Positions 12,301-22,473 of a DNA stretch of 64,000 nt are shown piece after piece. The position numbers were made by a program, and so were the translations under genes. Position 1 is the first letter of the stretch. The number at the start of each line of letters is the position of its first letter. The notes beneath the pieces were generated by a model. It was given only the letters and a program-made list of their open reading frames with translations. It made no database searches and was not told where the DNA came from. This DNA is from Lutraria lutraria. Taxonomy: Eukaryota; Mollusca; Bivalvia; Venerida; Mactridae. The stretch is taken from assembly GCA_964023205.1 (NCBI GenBank), contig OZ026847.1, forward strand, positions 8,802,819 through 8,866,818, in the 5' to 3' direction.

Positions 12301-13350
12301 TTGGATCAAAGGGTATGCTTAAAATGAACCCACTACTACAAACCACGGTCCAGGAATATACAACAGAAGGACAGAAGGAAGCACCTTCCTGTGTGTCATT
12401 TCCGGATAGATTTCGAGAAGCTTATATAACAGAAATGGATCATTTTGTTGACGTCATACAGGGTTAGTTGGTTTAAGTATTTGATATTTGTAAGTGCCCT
12501 ATGTTGCATTTTATACTGCATCATTCTGTTCGCATTGACTCGCGGTTGACTGCTTCTAGTTTCGAAAATCTCTTCAGTAATCTGTGATTGAGATGTTTGC
12601 TCTATGCGTCCATCAACATTGCGACATCAACATAAAAGTGACCTTGAACTGTTTTTTCATGTATTCTCTATACTTCCATCGATACTTTCTGACCATCTAT
12701 GTATTAGAATTGTTCCTTTAGGTACCAATCATGGTCCTAATATCGATATGCACAATTGGCATCTAGTTGCATGAACAATAGCATAAAATTACATAGTATA
12801 CAAATACAGCGTCGAATTCGTTGTATGTTACGGCAAAATTCAAAATAAATAAATATATAATTATCTATACATGCATATTATTTCAATACATGCACATATA
12901 TGTACTTTATTCTGATTGTAAACGTGTTCTCTTTTATTCAATTTTGTTGCCATGGTAACAAATCACTTGAATGCATGTTGTTTCTTTTCCATTATAATTA
13001 CGTGGAACACACGTTTTCATTATTTTATTGTTACAAATATACTTCTTAGAGATTCCTCGTCTTATCAGAATTGTATATTCGTATATCTCTTATAGTTGTA
13101 GGAATTTTACAAACATATTTTAGAGCATTACTTTGAATAAATAAGTTTTTATTGGACATGTTAAATGTTGTATTTAATGTATATCATAATGTAGACAAAA
13201 GTTGTACAGCTTTAAGTTAACTTAAGTTGACATATTTTTTCAGGCAAAGCAACGCTAGCTGTACCACGTGATCAATGTGAACGGGTTGGTATTGTTTTGG
13301 ACGCCATCAAAGAATCTTACAATTCAGGAAAAATTGTACATCTACAGTAG
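3308..13350 (+). CDS. Gfo/Idh/MocA-family oxidoreductase (inositol 2-dehydrogenase-like), seven exons
   Basis: Exons: 3308-3522, 4248-4318, 4745-4853, 5742-5958, 9490-9609, 12297-12462, 13244-13350. All introns are GT-AG, and the frame joins to 334 aa, typical for the family. Seen: an N-terminal Rossmann NAD(P) motif GVGRIG (residues 14-19), the EKP motif at 102-104 with the presumed catalytic lysine K103, FNRKFD (130-135), HDID (179-182), and a C-terminal half with MKFANGTIGILDFNR and VFGSKGML. Members oxidise sugars or cyclitols such as myo-inositol; the substrate here is unknown. Nearest recalled relatives are invertebrate YrbE-like oxidoreductases. The residue four before H179, Asp in B. 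subtilis IolG, is Thr175, and this loop looks shortened. Either of two adjacent ATGs (3308, 3311) may be used. AATAAA follows at 13394. Confidence 0.88.
5990..6645 (-). mobile_element. Degenerate relative of the 17.6-kb hAT-like element, in intron 4
   Basis: Read on the minus strand this stretch aligns piecewise with 17830-18830: both contain the TTGTTGTTCGGTACG stretch, the TTCCGCCTACGAA stretch, ATGACGTCAT, the CATCGTCCATGAATTC stretch and CCCATCTGATCAC. It lacks the 237-bp palindrome present at 18078-18314. Ends and target duplication are eroded. Confidence 0.6.
7836..8187 (-). mobile_element. TTAA-flanked MITE (family T), copy 2, in intron 4
   Basis: TTAA at 7836-7839 and 8184-8187 brackets AGGGGCATACCCTACAAC and TTGTAGGGTATGCCCCT. 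It is the same 350-bp family as 1310-1663 but inverted relative to that copy. Confidence 0.82.
10241..10482 (+). repeat. tRNA-derived SINE (family S), in intron 5
   Basis: The tRNA-like head (GACCCGCATCCGTGGTCG, B-box-like GGGTCGAGACCC) is followed by the body shared by all family S copies: TTATGTGAGAAAGTAGGCAG, then GGAGTCTAATACTGGTTCTT, and finally GGGGCTTAAAACTCGAT. A C9 run sits in the body. The layout of tRNA head plus conserved central domain resembles published molluscan SINE families, but the family name cannot be fixed here. Confidence 0.75.
11400..12180 (+). repeat. Degenerate (CTGT)n/(TCTG)n tract in intron 5
   Basis: About 780 bp of CTGT/TCTG tetranucleotide repeat, interrupted and diverged. 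Its period and lack of TAA/TGA leave long stretches open in several + frames (up to 291 codons of Leu/Ser/Cys/Val). It is a microsatellite-derived tract, not a gene. Confidence 0.9.
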
Positions 13351-13393
13351 TTATCGTGTACATAATATTGATATATGTTCAATGTGGTAATTA

Positions 13394-13399
13394 AATAAA
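13394..13399 (+). terminator. Poly(A) signal AATAAA of the oxidoreductase gene
   Basis: A canonical AATAAA lies 44 nt after the TAG stop, in an AT-rich 3' flank. Confidence 0.65.
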
Positions 13400-14489
13400 G
13401 TCGAGTACGAATTCAACTTTTACAGTATTTGATACAGGTGACTTATATGCAGCATCATTTATTACGGTCGAAATAGTACGTAACTTGACCGAGCACATCT
13501 TTACTCAAAATGAGATTTCTTAATGTGACCCCCCTCCAGACCCTCTACTACCCAGAAATTCTTTTTACACTCTGAAACACTGTCAAATATATTGTTTATA
13601 ACATGTTTAATAACAAAGAAATAAAGCTTCAAAACAAATTCTGAACCGATTCTTAAAAGCCTTGTCTTATTCGACGCAGAAATAATTTCTCTGTAACCAC
13701 CATCCCATTTTATCCAAATATTGCTCTGAACGGGAGCAACAAGCCCTTCAACTTACAAAAAGGACGTCTCGACATCGAAGTGACCGAAGTTCAAATGTTT
13801 GCATTAGCTACAGACTAAATTTATTTATTCCTTCGTGATTTCAAACCCACTGCGGCGGTGTAAATCGAAAGAAAATCTAATTTGTTATCTCTCACCACCG
13901 ACGAATCCTTCAATTAGATGAGCTAAGACGACATTGATAGCGCATACAATAAACAACCCATTGAAAACTTCCTGTAAATAAAGGATGATGTATGAATGAA
14001 GGTCATGTCGTACAATAAATAATGCCATAGCATAATTATTATAAAGTATTTAAAAAAAAACAGCCGAGGTCGTTAATAACTCCAGTAACTATACAAGTAA
14101 TTGTATCGCACAATACCTACATGCGTATTTGAAGGCCTGTTTGTTAAAGTACTACATGTACTTTAAAGTCGTACTCATGTATTCTTACATGTATTTCGTC
14201 AATTATCCGACATAACTAATAGCGCGTATTCTTTTTAAGGACACGTGTGGGCACATGGATTTAATAGTACTTGTGTGATCCTTAAAGTCATCATTGTCAC
14301 AGTATGAGTATAGTCGGCATGAGGTTATATTTGAATTCGTTGTTTTCGATACAAGTTTAGACATGTAAACCACTTTGCATGTAAGCGAGTCATTTTAAGA
14401 TTTGTGTTGACTTGGTGTCAAATACGTATGGGAAACACTTATACTAAAGTACGTCTATTGAATATTGATTTCGGAAATCCTTGTGAGAT
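13400..14489. other. Single-copy spacer between the oxidoreductase gene and the receptor array
   Basis: AT-rich and without a supported gene or recognised repeat. Homology to the tandem units begins only at about 14490-14545, so this stretch holds the left edge of the array. Confidence 0.55.
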
Positions 14490-15686
14490 TTAAACTAGGG
14501 TCATTCGTTCTTCATTATTGCATTGCTGGTATGAAACAGATATAGCTGACATATACATGTGCGTGGATACAGCAAAAGGTCTGACAGGACTTGAAATAGT
14601 TTTGTCCGATTTTACACTTTTCACTAAATTGGTAAAAACGTAAATTATATTATTAGACATTATTGTACACGAGACATTTAACATCACCACGCTACGTCAC
14701 AATACAACTATATATCGAGTTATCACTCAATTAAAACACTAGACTAAGTGTGACTCCTGCAGCTGTAAGAACTGAATGATAACTAAATTGTCACCCAATT
14801 AAAACAAAAACAGGAAATTTGTAATGAAACCCTTAAAAAATTGGTGATGAAACAATCTGTCGCTCTGTCTGAAGTGAAACATATATGACGTCTGCTGTAA
14901 CAAGTGGATGATAATAATAAACTATTGGGTTGCCACCAAAAATATATGCACGTGACATCATGATGAGTGTCTATACATACACCGACCAGATTAGCTTCGT
15001 CGTATAAACGCAATATATCCCGTACTATTTCCGACAGATGTTTCAGCATGATAGGTCCAAAATTATGGAACGAGAATAACCTGTTAGCCTGAGACAATGT
15101 GTGATTCTGTAGACATTTTCAAACATAGATTGAAATCATACTTGATCTACTTCAAGAACTATTTAGCACTATTCTAACTGTGTGTAGTTGATAAACTTGT
15201 CTACTACATGTTCATTCTGAAGCGTATATTTGTGTTTTTTTCATCTATTTTTGTTTATTTGTTTTTCATTGTACAACGCAATTGAATATGTATTTATAAA
15301 TACAATGTATGTAGAAATAGGCGTTTAATCAAATTGTCAAGTTTCAAGTACTCGCTAGATAAAAGCTAGTACGAGACATAAAGCTAGTTATTACTCTCGC
15401 TGTGTACCCCGTAATGTCACGTGGCTGCAATGTCCCTACATGGATTTCCTGGACTAGAGTAAGCGACTTAAGAATTGACGGAAGACACAAATTACTGTAA
15501 TTAACATAAGTTGGATAGGAGACGAGGAGCTTGTTTGGTTATATAATGCTTAACGAACAACAAAGGATTTTGCTGTCATATCTGGTACGGTGAGTGTTGA
15601 TATATTTACAAGCATTGAGAGCATGCTGTCATTGTCTTCTGTCTAAAATTAGAGTAATTTTGTATAGAAGTTGATTCGTTCTCACA

Positions 15687-16405
15687 GACCCGCCTTCGTG
15701 GTTCAGGTTGCTGACTTCAAACGGGGTCACTGACTGGAATTACGCTCTTCAGTCGCTTATCCCTCTATAAATACCAAGTCGTGCTGTCGATACTTATCGG
15801 AGAGTTTTTATTCACGTGTGTATAGATAACACACAAAATTTCGATTTCGATTTAGTCAAAAACAAAAAGCAGAAAATTAAAAGCAAAACTATCATAGAAC
15901 AATAGAGTAATGATCTTACTTAAATGTGCTGTAAGCATTTTAGCGGGAGATGATTATTAAAGACGGAATCAATTATGAAAATCTAAACCCGATCTAGGTT
16001 AACGAGTTTTCGTCCTTTCATTTTACCGTCGGATTTCAACATAAATAAATGGATTTTTTCCCAAGAAATTGATCAAAATGGAAGAAGATACTTAATTACC
16101 ATCTAACTTTTCGTGAAGCTCTATAGCTATAAAATGTTTAGTAATTTAAATATTTTATCTATTTGAAGAAGCGTTTTATATTGCTTTTTAGTAGCGACCA
16201 TCTTGTAACGCGATCACGTGATCAATACCCGACGCTTTGATTTTCGGAGCCCAGACCCTGCTTCAAACTATAACCTCTCGACGTGGATTCGAATCCAGCT
16301 ACCGACCATGTCTATTTATGTGAGAACGTAGGCAGTTGCTTACGGATGATGGGAGTCTAGTACTGGTTCTTCCCAGGAAAAATGGTTATTAGATATTGGC
16401 CCGCA
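15687..16405 (+). repeat. SINE family S copy of unit 1, split by a 538-bp insertion
   Basis: The head (GACCCGCCTTCGTGG) runs 15687-15722. The rest resumes at 16269 with the B-box GGATTCGAATCCAGC, then TATGTGAGAACGTAGGCAG, then the GTCTAGTACTGGTTCTT motif. It is at the same place as the intact SINEs of units 2 (34118) and 3 (51589). Confidence 0.75.
15723..16260. mobile_element. 538-bp hAT-like non-autonomous insertion inside the SINE
   Basis: CTTCAAAC at 15715-15722 is repeated at 16261-16268, an exact 8-bp duplication. The same SINE is uninterrupted in units 2 and 3. The ends GGGGTCACTG and CAGACCCTG are weakly inverted. An 8-bp duplication is typical of hAT elements. No transposase frame is present. 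Confidence 0.65.
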
Positions 16406-16564
16406 TTTTAAGCAATTTAATTGGCTGCTAGAGCAGGGCCAAAAAGTGATATAGATTCTAGCTGAAATGGCGGCCATCTTGTATAAGTAATTTGCTATTC
16501 ATATGGTTTGAAAAAAATTAGAATGAAACTGATTCAGATGGTAAGGTTATTTAATAAAATTGTC

Positions 16565-16692
16565 AATAAATAAGTGATTTGATATAGGCCCTGTTATTTG
16601 CCCTCGGGACAATCGTATTTGGCCTTCGGCCTTGGGCCAATACGTCTACCCTCTGACAAATGACAGGGCCTATATCAAATCACTGATTTATT
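16565..16692. repeat. 128-bp hairpin repeat, unit 1 only
   Basis: Arms AATAAATAAGTGATTTGATA.../...TATCAAATCACTGATTTATT pair over about 30 bp with one mismatch and extend into GGCCCTGT/ACAGGGCC. The loop contains GGCCTTCGGCC. It is absent from units 2 and 3 and is probably a small fold-back MITE. Confidence 0.65.
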
Positions 16693-17334
16693 AACATATA
16701 TGAAAAACTGTATTTAAACCTGATACAACAGGAAACCCTTGAAGTAGCTCATTGTTGTATTCACTTCTTCATAACAATACAATCAGATTTCTTGTATTAA
16801 ATTATATATACTACTATGTAAGTGATATAAGCCGAACACCGTCCAATAATTATGTAAAATTGGTTTCTATGGGGCGCGTACCTATTTTATACCACAAAAA
16901 AATTGATTTTGGTATACATTGTGTATGAAAAATAATAAATTGGAGACAGGAAATTATGAAACATTATAATCCGACTAAAACTAACTGCTTGGTACATGAA
17001 TCAAATGTTCCTTATGCCCTGAGTGCGTGATTTAAGTTTTATAGCGGATTAGAGTCTTGTATCGAGATTCTTAATGAAGAACAAATGACCATATAATACA
17101 GTCATAGGTAAATCAACTGTATAACGATCTAATATGAATTATAAATTGAAAAGACGTGTTATGATTATTTTTTTCGGGTTTATATGTTTTTATTCAGTAC
17201 AAGTGGTCATTTCATACTTTTTGAATTGGTCGGTTCTGTGATTTTCGAAAGGAAACAAACTTTATCAGACACCTGGACCATTTATTAACTGGACATAATT
17301 TAGTCATTAATTTTGTAGAATACATAATTACGTA

Positions 17335-17515
17335 TACAGTACAACCTTTCCAAAGCAACACCCTTTTGGGATCAGCAAAAGTATGTTGTTGTTGAGAGTT
17401 TGTTGCTCTAGCGAGGTTGAATTTATAGTTAAATCGTGCGATGGGAAAACATCATGCTGTTGTTGAAGGGAGGTTGTTGCTCAAGAGAGGGTCGCTCTCG
17501 AGAGGTTGCACTGTA
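17335..17515 (+). mobile_element. Mariner/pogo-like MITE (CAGT ends), unit 1
   Basis: TACAGTACAACCTTTCC ... GAGAGGTTGCACTGTA, 181 bp, same family as 1164-1693 and the copies downstream of each B gene. Not present upstream of A in units 2 and 3. Confidence 0.7.
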
Positions 17516-17604
17516 TAATCGTTTTAGAGTTGTTGGAGAACATCAAATTCATATTTTCAGCTTACAACATAAGTATACACTATCATTTATTCCAAAATAA
17601 GTTG

Positions 17605-19005
17605 TAAGCCTGTGGATCGTAGGGTAAGTGGCGATCCGATCCAATCCACGAATCAACCCTTACGATCAACGAATCGAATCATGAATCTTTTGTTATCAAG
17701 TAAACCATCAAACATTTCAAAATTGCAGTCCTGACGACATCTAATTTATTTTTGGAAATAATGAAGTAAGTCAATATAAATTGTTCTATGGCTTAAATGT
17801 ATACGTACTCCCTTCCAGTTAATTGATTTACCAGCATCAGTATTTAAAATCAAAGCTCTGAAGGTACTGCTGTTGTTCGGAACTACAAAGCAGTCAAAAG
17901 TTGAATTTCTTTGTAGGGTGAGTTTTTGAATCCGAACGATAGTTCGCACATGAATTTCGATGCAGACTTAAGTACTACTAACGCTTTTCTACACCCGCTA
18001 TGCAGTTGTTTAAGCTGTTCCCGTTCCATGTGCTTTCAGTACTTTGATTTATGATTCCCATCTGATCACAAAGAGTAGTAACTTTTTCTTCGAGTGTGTC
18101 TTCATGTGTGAGATATTACATTCTGCAAAAGTTGAGTATACAAAGAGGCAGGTAATGTAGACTATATGATATTATTCTATTTGCTTAACTAAAAAAAAAA
18201 TAGTTAAGCAAATAGAATAATATCATATAGTCTACATTACCTGCCTCTTTGTATACTCAACTTTTGCAGAATGTAATATCTCACACATGAAGACACACTC
18301 GAAGAAAAAGTTACACGTTATAAGCATTAAATCAATCGATTACATTTTCCCGATTAACCACTTTTTTTAAATATCTGGTTGACACACAGTTATCATCGCA
18401 TCGTCCATGAATTCAATGATGACTTCTATACGTTTACAATAGAAGCTAGGAACCAGACAAATAAGCATATAAAGCACGAGGATTATGACGTCATCCTTCC
18501 TTGAAATGTGTGTACTGATAGTAAATATTGTAGTAATCCGAGGGACAGGATTGTTTAGATTTTTTACGAATGTCTAGTATTGCTCGTTTACGATATTGCA
18601 TAGCCATCTGATTTTGACTTATATGCACGTAATATTTGAATTTGCATTTATGCCATTGAACTGAAAAAAAATGGAACTATGTTCGTAGGCGGAAGGTTAA
18701 ATTAATGGAAGCTGTTCGGTATGCAGGTTTTCAATGAAAACTGAGCGATTTCTGAAATACGGTAATAACTTTATTGTTCGTACCGAACAACAAAAAAACG
18801 ATTGGACATCTTGGCAAACTAAGTAGTCCATGATGAGACAATATCTTTTCAGAGAAAACGTATTTTTAAGAACAAAGAATACACTTTTAATGTGTTAAAA
18901 AAACAAGATCTCGAACTACAAATCTTAGTAATGACGATTATTCATACTCGATTTTTCAATTTGATTCGTGATTACTCGAGTACTCGAATACTCGCCACAG
19001 CCCTA
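17605..19005. mobile_element. 1401-bp hAT-like element with 8-bp target duplication, upstream of A1
   Basis: ATAAGTTG at 17597-17604 and 19006-19013 is an exact 8-bp direct repeat. The ends TAAGCCTGTGG and CCACAGCCCTA are inverted repeats in the hAT style. Units 2 and 3 show the uninterrupted flank, ending CATAGCAACCATTTTC. Subterminal CGAATC/GATTCG repeats occur at both ends. It contains the large perfect palindrome at 18078-18314. Small frames inside (such as 17746-17949 minus) show no recognised transposase, so it is probably non-autonomous. Confidence 0.8.
18078..18314. repeat. Perfect palindrome: two 114-bp arms, A9 spacer
   Basis: 18078-18191 and 18201-18314 are exact reverse complements with a spacer of nine A residues. 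The related element at about 6.4 kb lacks it and keeps only a short TTTTTTCTTGCTG-type sequence at that point, so the palindrome arose within this copy or its lineage. Confidence 0.93.
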
Positions 19006-19013
19006 ATAAGTTG

Positions 19014-19238
19014 ATTATTTAACTGTCTACATAGCAACCATTTTCTATTCCAGGTAGTTCAATACGTATCGATACGAACTTTTACGTCATGCTTCGTCTG
19101 ATCCTGATGTTAGGTTAATACTGCCTCAACGTCTGCTACAGAAAGAAGAATATTTATTCAAAAGTCTGAAGAAATTCATAAAGTTCTGAGCATATTTATT
19201 ATTTAGACATTTGCGTTAAAAACAACATTATTTCTGCT
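19014..19238 (+). promoter_or_regulatory. 5' flank of receptor A1
   Basis: Conserved upstream of all three A genes. TTTTCTATTCCAG ending at 19053 could be the acceptor of a 5'-UTR intron. An in-frame TAA upstream with no intervening ATG fixes 19239 as the first start codon. Over roughly the last 150-200 bp units 1 and 3 are alike and unit 2 differs. No TATA box is assigned. Confidence 0.4.
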
Positions 19239-20837
19239 ATGGCTTTGGTTAATACAACAGAGACGCTTGTACCAAATATTACTCTCGCAACCGATAACTG
19301 GCTGACAAGCAGCACTGACTATGTTCAGAATGTAACAGCTCCAGTTTATAATGATAACCAAACCGCTTTAGATCACACACAGACCATAACGACAGTGATG
19401 CCAACATTCTCATCAGAAAGCCCATTTACATTTAGTACAACAACCAATAGTTATGACTATGATCACGATTATGAATCCTACATGTTCATTGGATTTCCTT
19501 TTGAAAAACCAGTGTATTTATACTTCTGGGAAATACTCGTCATTTGCACATCTCTTGTCAACATGATTGTAGTTTGTATCCTTCTAAGGAGAAAGATGCG
19601 CAATCCAGTCAACATAGTGCTTGCCGCAATAGCCATATCAGATTCTTTGACCGGTCTTACCACACTGCCCACATACATGATAACATACCTAAATTACGAA
19701 CCGCCATACAACCATCTAAGTTATTACGACTCTTATGCATACCCAGATGAAGGTCATGCCATGCCTGGAGCGATGGATGTGGATCCAAACGTGAATGACT
19801 ATACAAATTCGACATACATGGGTGAATATATGAAGTATTATGGCGATGAAGAGCTTTACGGACAACAAGAGTCTTACGGAGGATACAGATTGACAAAAGA
19901 TCAATGCCGATGGTTCATGATATCAAGGTTCTTTATTTCTAAGTCGTTTCATTCAATGTCGATATATCTCACTCTGTTTCTTGGAATTCAGAGATTTATT
20001 TCTGTCGCAGCCCCTTTTAAAGCGCAATTTATAACAACTGAAAGAGCATTGCTTATTTGCTTGATCATATTTTTGCTTTCTCCTATACTGCACATTTATC
20101 ATTTATTTGATGAAAAAGCGAAGTCTGGAAATTGCAGCTGGGATTTAGAAGAAGACGGTTGCAAAAAGGGCTGCATCGTACTTTGGATTATGTTTTTCTT
20201 GCGGAATTTGATTCCTTGCTGCGTTCTTTTAATATTTACTATAATGTTTATCCTGGAACTGCGTAAAGGTGAAAGTACCATTCGAAGAATGGATAGCACA
20301 AAAAGTCAAATTGAACGAAGAGTCCTGGAAAATCGACGCATCGCCATCATCGTGACAGCTATTGTAGTCGTGTTCCTAATTCCAGAAATTCCGTACGGGT
20401 TTTTTCTGTTGTACAACGCCATCGATAAAACGGCAAATAATGGCGAAAATATGGATTTGGAAACCAACAGAGCAATACACATGACTTATGAACTTCTAAT
20501 GGTCCTTTCATTCCATGCTAACTTCTATATTTACACATTGTTCAATCGGAAATTCCGAATATGTCTTGTCAAGATTTTCGTTCAACCTGTGAGACGATGG
20601 ATGGGGGATACAAGGCGGGTATCGATCACATCTACAAGCAGAAGTTCACAAAGACGCACGGACAATATGTCATTGAAGTCTCAGGGGAGAAATACTCTTG
20701 ATAAAAGCGTGTCCAATACATTAACACTAAAGTCAAATTTAGAATCCACAGCGTTCATGAATTCTGCTTCTGTCGACATCACTCAAACATCTCATCATGA
20801 CAAAGATGAATTTGATGCCCTTAATGCTGAGGTATAA
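19239..20837 (+). CDS. Class A GPCR, type A copy 1 (peptide-receptor type), 532 aa
   Basis: Intronless ORF for a predicted plasma-membrane receptor of the FMRFamide/sex-peptide-receptor/Srw-like group; ligand unknown. The extracellular N-terminus (about 1-91) is Thr-rich with sequons at N5, N13, N31 and N40. TM1 is about 92-116 with N108 (1.50); TM2 has D135 (2.50). Extracellular loop 1 (about 150-216) is unusually long and rich in Tyr, Asp and Gly. C223 is 3.25. TM3 ends GIQRF (250-253), with Gln replacing the Asp of DRY. Loop 2 holds C299, C308 and C312. TM6 contains FLIPEIP (379-385). NPxxY reads NFYIY (428-432). The tail (440-532) is Ser/Thr-rich. In-frame TAA upstream supports the start. 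B1 lies 4.5 kb downstream on the same strand. A1 differs from A2 and A3 by Ser24 (no sequon), Phe63, Ala178 and Glu204. Confidence 0.93.
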   Translation: MALVNTTETLVPNITLATDNWLTSSTDYVQNVTAPVYNDNQTALDHTQTITTVMPTFSSESPFTFSTTTNSYDYDHDYESYMFIGFPFEKPVYLYFWEILVICTSLVNMIVVCILLRRKMRNPVNIVLAAIAISDSLTGLTTLPTYMITYLNYEPPYNHLSYYDSYAYPDEGHAMPGAMDVDPNVNDYTNSTYMGEYMKYYGDEELYGQQESYGGYRLTKDQCRWFMISRFFISKSFHSMSIYLTLFLGIQRFISVAAPFKAQFITTERALLICLIIFLLSPILHIYHLFDEKAKSGNCSWDLEEDGCKKGCIVLWIMFFLRNLIPCCVLLIFTIMFILELRKGESTIRRMDSTKSQIERRVLENRRIAIIVTAIVVVFLIPEIPYGFFLLYNAIDKTANNGENMDLETNRAIHMTYELLMVLSFHANFYIYTLFNRKFRICLVKIFVQPVRRWMGDTRRVSITSTSRSSQRRTDNMSLKSQGRNTLDKSVSNTLTLKSNLESTAFMNSASVDITQTSHHDKDEFDALNAEV

Positions 20838-21924
20838 ACTTAGAGGATCATAGTTATTATGCTCAACGGATTCAGTAAGATGCATTTGTATATATTAATA
20901 TAAATAGTAATATAGGACAAATAATGAAATGTACATATTACTGCTAGAACTACAAAATCTATGAAATATTCGAAGTCTGGTTCACGGACGTGCTCTACAA
21001 TTACGTCAGGCAAAGCTTATTAATGGCGGCATTCAGTGGTAATGCACAGGCAACGGAATATTCTTATTTGACTAATCATTCGTGATGTTATGCCTCATTT
21101 TAATTGTTTATGTACTAATAATGTATAAGCGGCTAGATATTTTAAATAATGATCTTCTTATTTGTTCATAATATATTCTTTCATGAAGTAGCTATAATTT
21201 CGGACGTGAGTCTTTATAGTTTCCAAAAATTAGTTTGTGATCATCTAAAAAATAGACATCTATGATATATATTATATAAATAGGATTCATTACCAACCAT
21301 CACAAGCACTTGATCACTTGATATAAGAAAATATAGAATGTACAAAGGACACCGCCATTATTGCGCTTTGTCTGGCCCGATAACATAATGTAAGGGGAAG
21401 GAACTCCAGACTAAGCAAGACGTGTGGTGTTATATCACATTTCTTTTACACAGAAATATGTATGCGTTTTGTAAGATAACATTGATTTGCATACTAGAGT
21501 TGATTTATACTCAATACTTTGAATGCTTCTGCTATTTGTGTGATTTTCGCCAAATTTGTCCTTTTCTTAAATAAACCATGGCCATGCTATACGCTACATT
21601 ATAATGTACATGTATTAATTATGTTTTAGTGAAATGTTCATGACATCTTTCTTCTTAAATGAAATACAATGATTATTGTTATAGAAATAAGTATTTTAAT
21701 GGCAATGATTACCCAATTATATATTAAGTATATATGCATGTATATATATGTGGGTATGCAGTTTCGACCTAGTATTGTATTGTATATTTCATTATGCATG
21801 TTTTTGATTTTGAAGAATTGATTAATAATCTAAATTGTTTTTAGTCCAGAGTAGGATTAAAATATCTTTTGAAATGTTAGGGGAAAATCGATTTTTATGG
21901 AATTAGATTAATAGTATGAGCCAA
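20838..21924. other. 3' flank of A1
   Basis: AT-rich and conserved in all three units, with no gene. A possible poly(A) signal AATAAA is at 21570-21575. GTCTTTATAG near 21210 is the empty site of the element inserted at 37655 in unit 2. Confidence 0.5.
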
Positions 21925-22473
21925 TTACGATTGATAACAGCCAAACAGTGCCCTCTCATGCTCCCAGTTACTAGTATGTCCCTGGTGGACCGTTGCGGGA
22001 TATTGTTCCATTCTTGGACCAATCTGGCACCAAGCTTCAAGACACTCCTCGGATGGTCTAGACACTGTCAGGTTAAATGGCAAGTTGTAATCCATTCTAA
22101 ATACAAATGTATTTTCAAATGGATGAGAGTCCGGAGAATTCGCCAGTATGTCTTGACACTTGTTCACCTCCCTGTCAATATTCTCCTGGACCTCCAGGAC
22201 CACACGGTCTTCATTGGACGGGCATTTTGTCAAAATTAACTCATTGCCTAATGTAGCACTGGTTAGTGAGGGGAACGCAGTCTTTGAGTGAATCAGGTCG
22301 ATACGGCCCCGGCTGATGCTAGACCATCAATAAACCTCCGCCATTCTTCACCAAACTGTGTGTAAATGCTCTCCCGGTCGTTTCCATATTCTGGCTCGTC
22401 TGTCGGTATAGTTCAGGCAATACCCAGTATTGTCGGTGAACTGGAAGAGTCGCCAATCCTCCCTTCGTATCAT
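21925..22473 (-). pseudogene. Conserved minus-strand coding relic of unknown family, unit 1
   Basis: From the minus strand, an open stretch starting with ATG at 22473 (MIRREDWRLFQFTDNTGYCL) passes through at least two frame changes, including one giving EYGNDRESIYTQFGEEWRRF. It ends in a frame of about 100 codons with four Cys (TKCPSNEDRVV ... NWEHERALFGCYQS) stopping with TAA at 21927-21925. There is no ATG at the head of the last frame. The same 549 bp recurs in units 2 and 3. Substitutions among units fit the minus frame better than the overlapping + frame. It is probably a broken gene copy; the family is not recognised. Confidence 0.4.

Noticed and set aside
17746..17949. 67-codon minus frame in the hAT-like element
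   Set aside because: No transposase motif was recognised, and the related copy near 6.6 kb does not keep the frame.
19478..20299. Several 60-80 codon minus and + frames within the receptor genes
   Set aside because: They overlap the receptor coding frames and recur in each copy only because the receptors do.
21916..22239. 107-codon + strand frame opposite the conserved relic
   Set aside because: Unit 2 has a stop in this frame at a change that is synonymous on the minus strand, so the + frame is not the conserved one.
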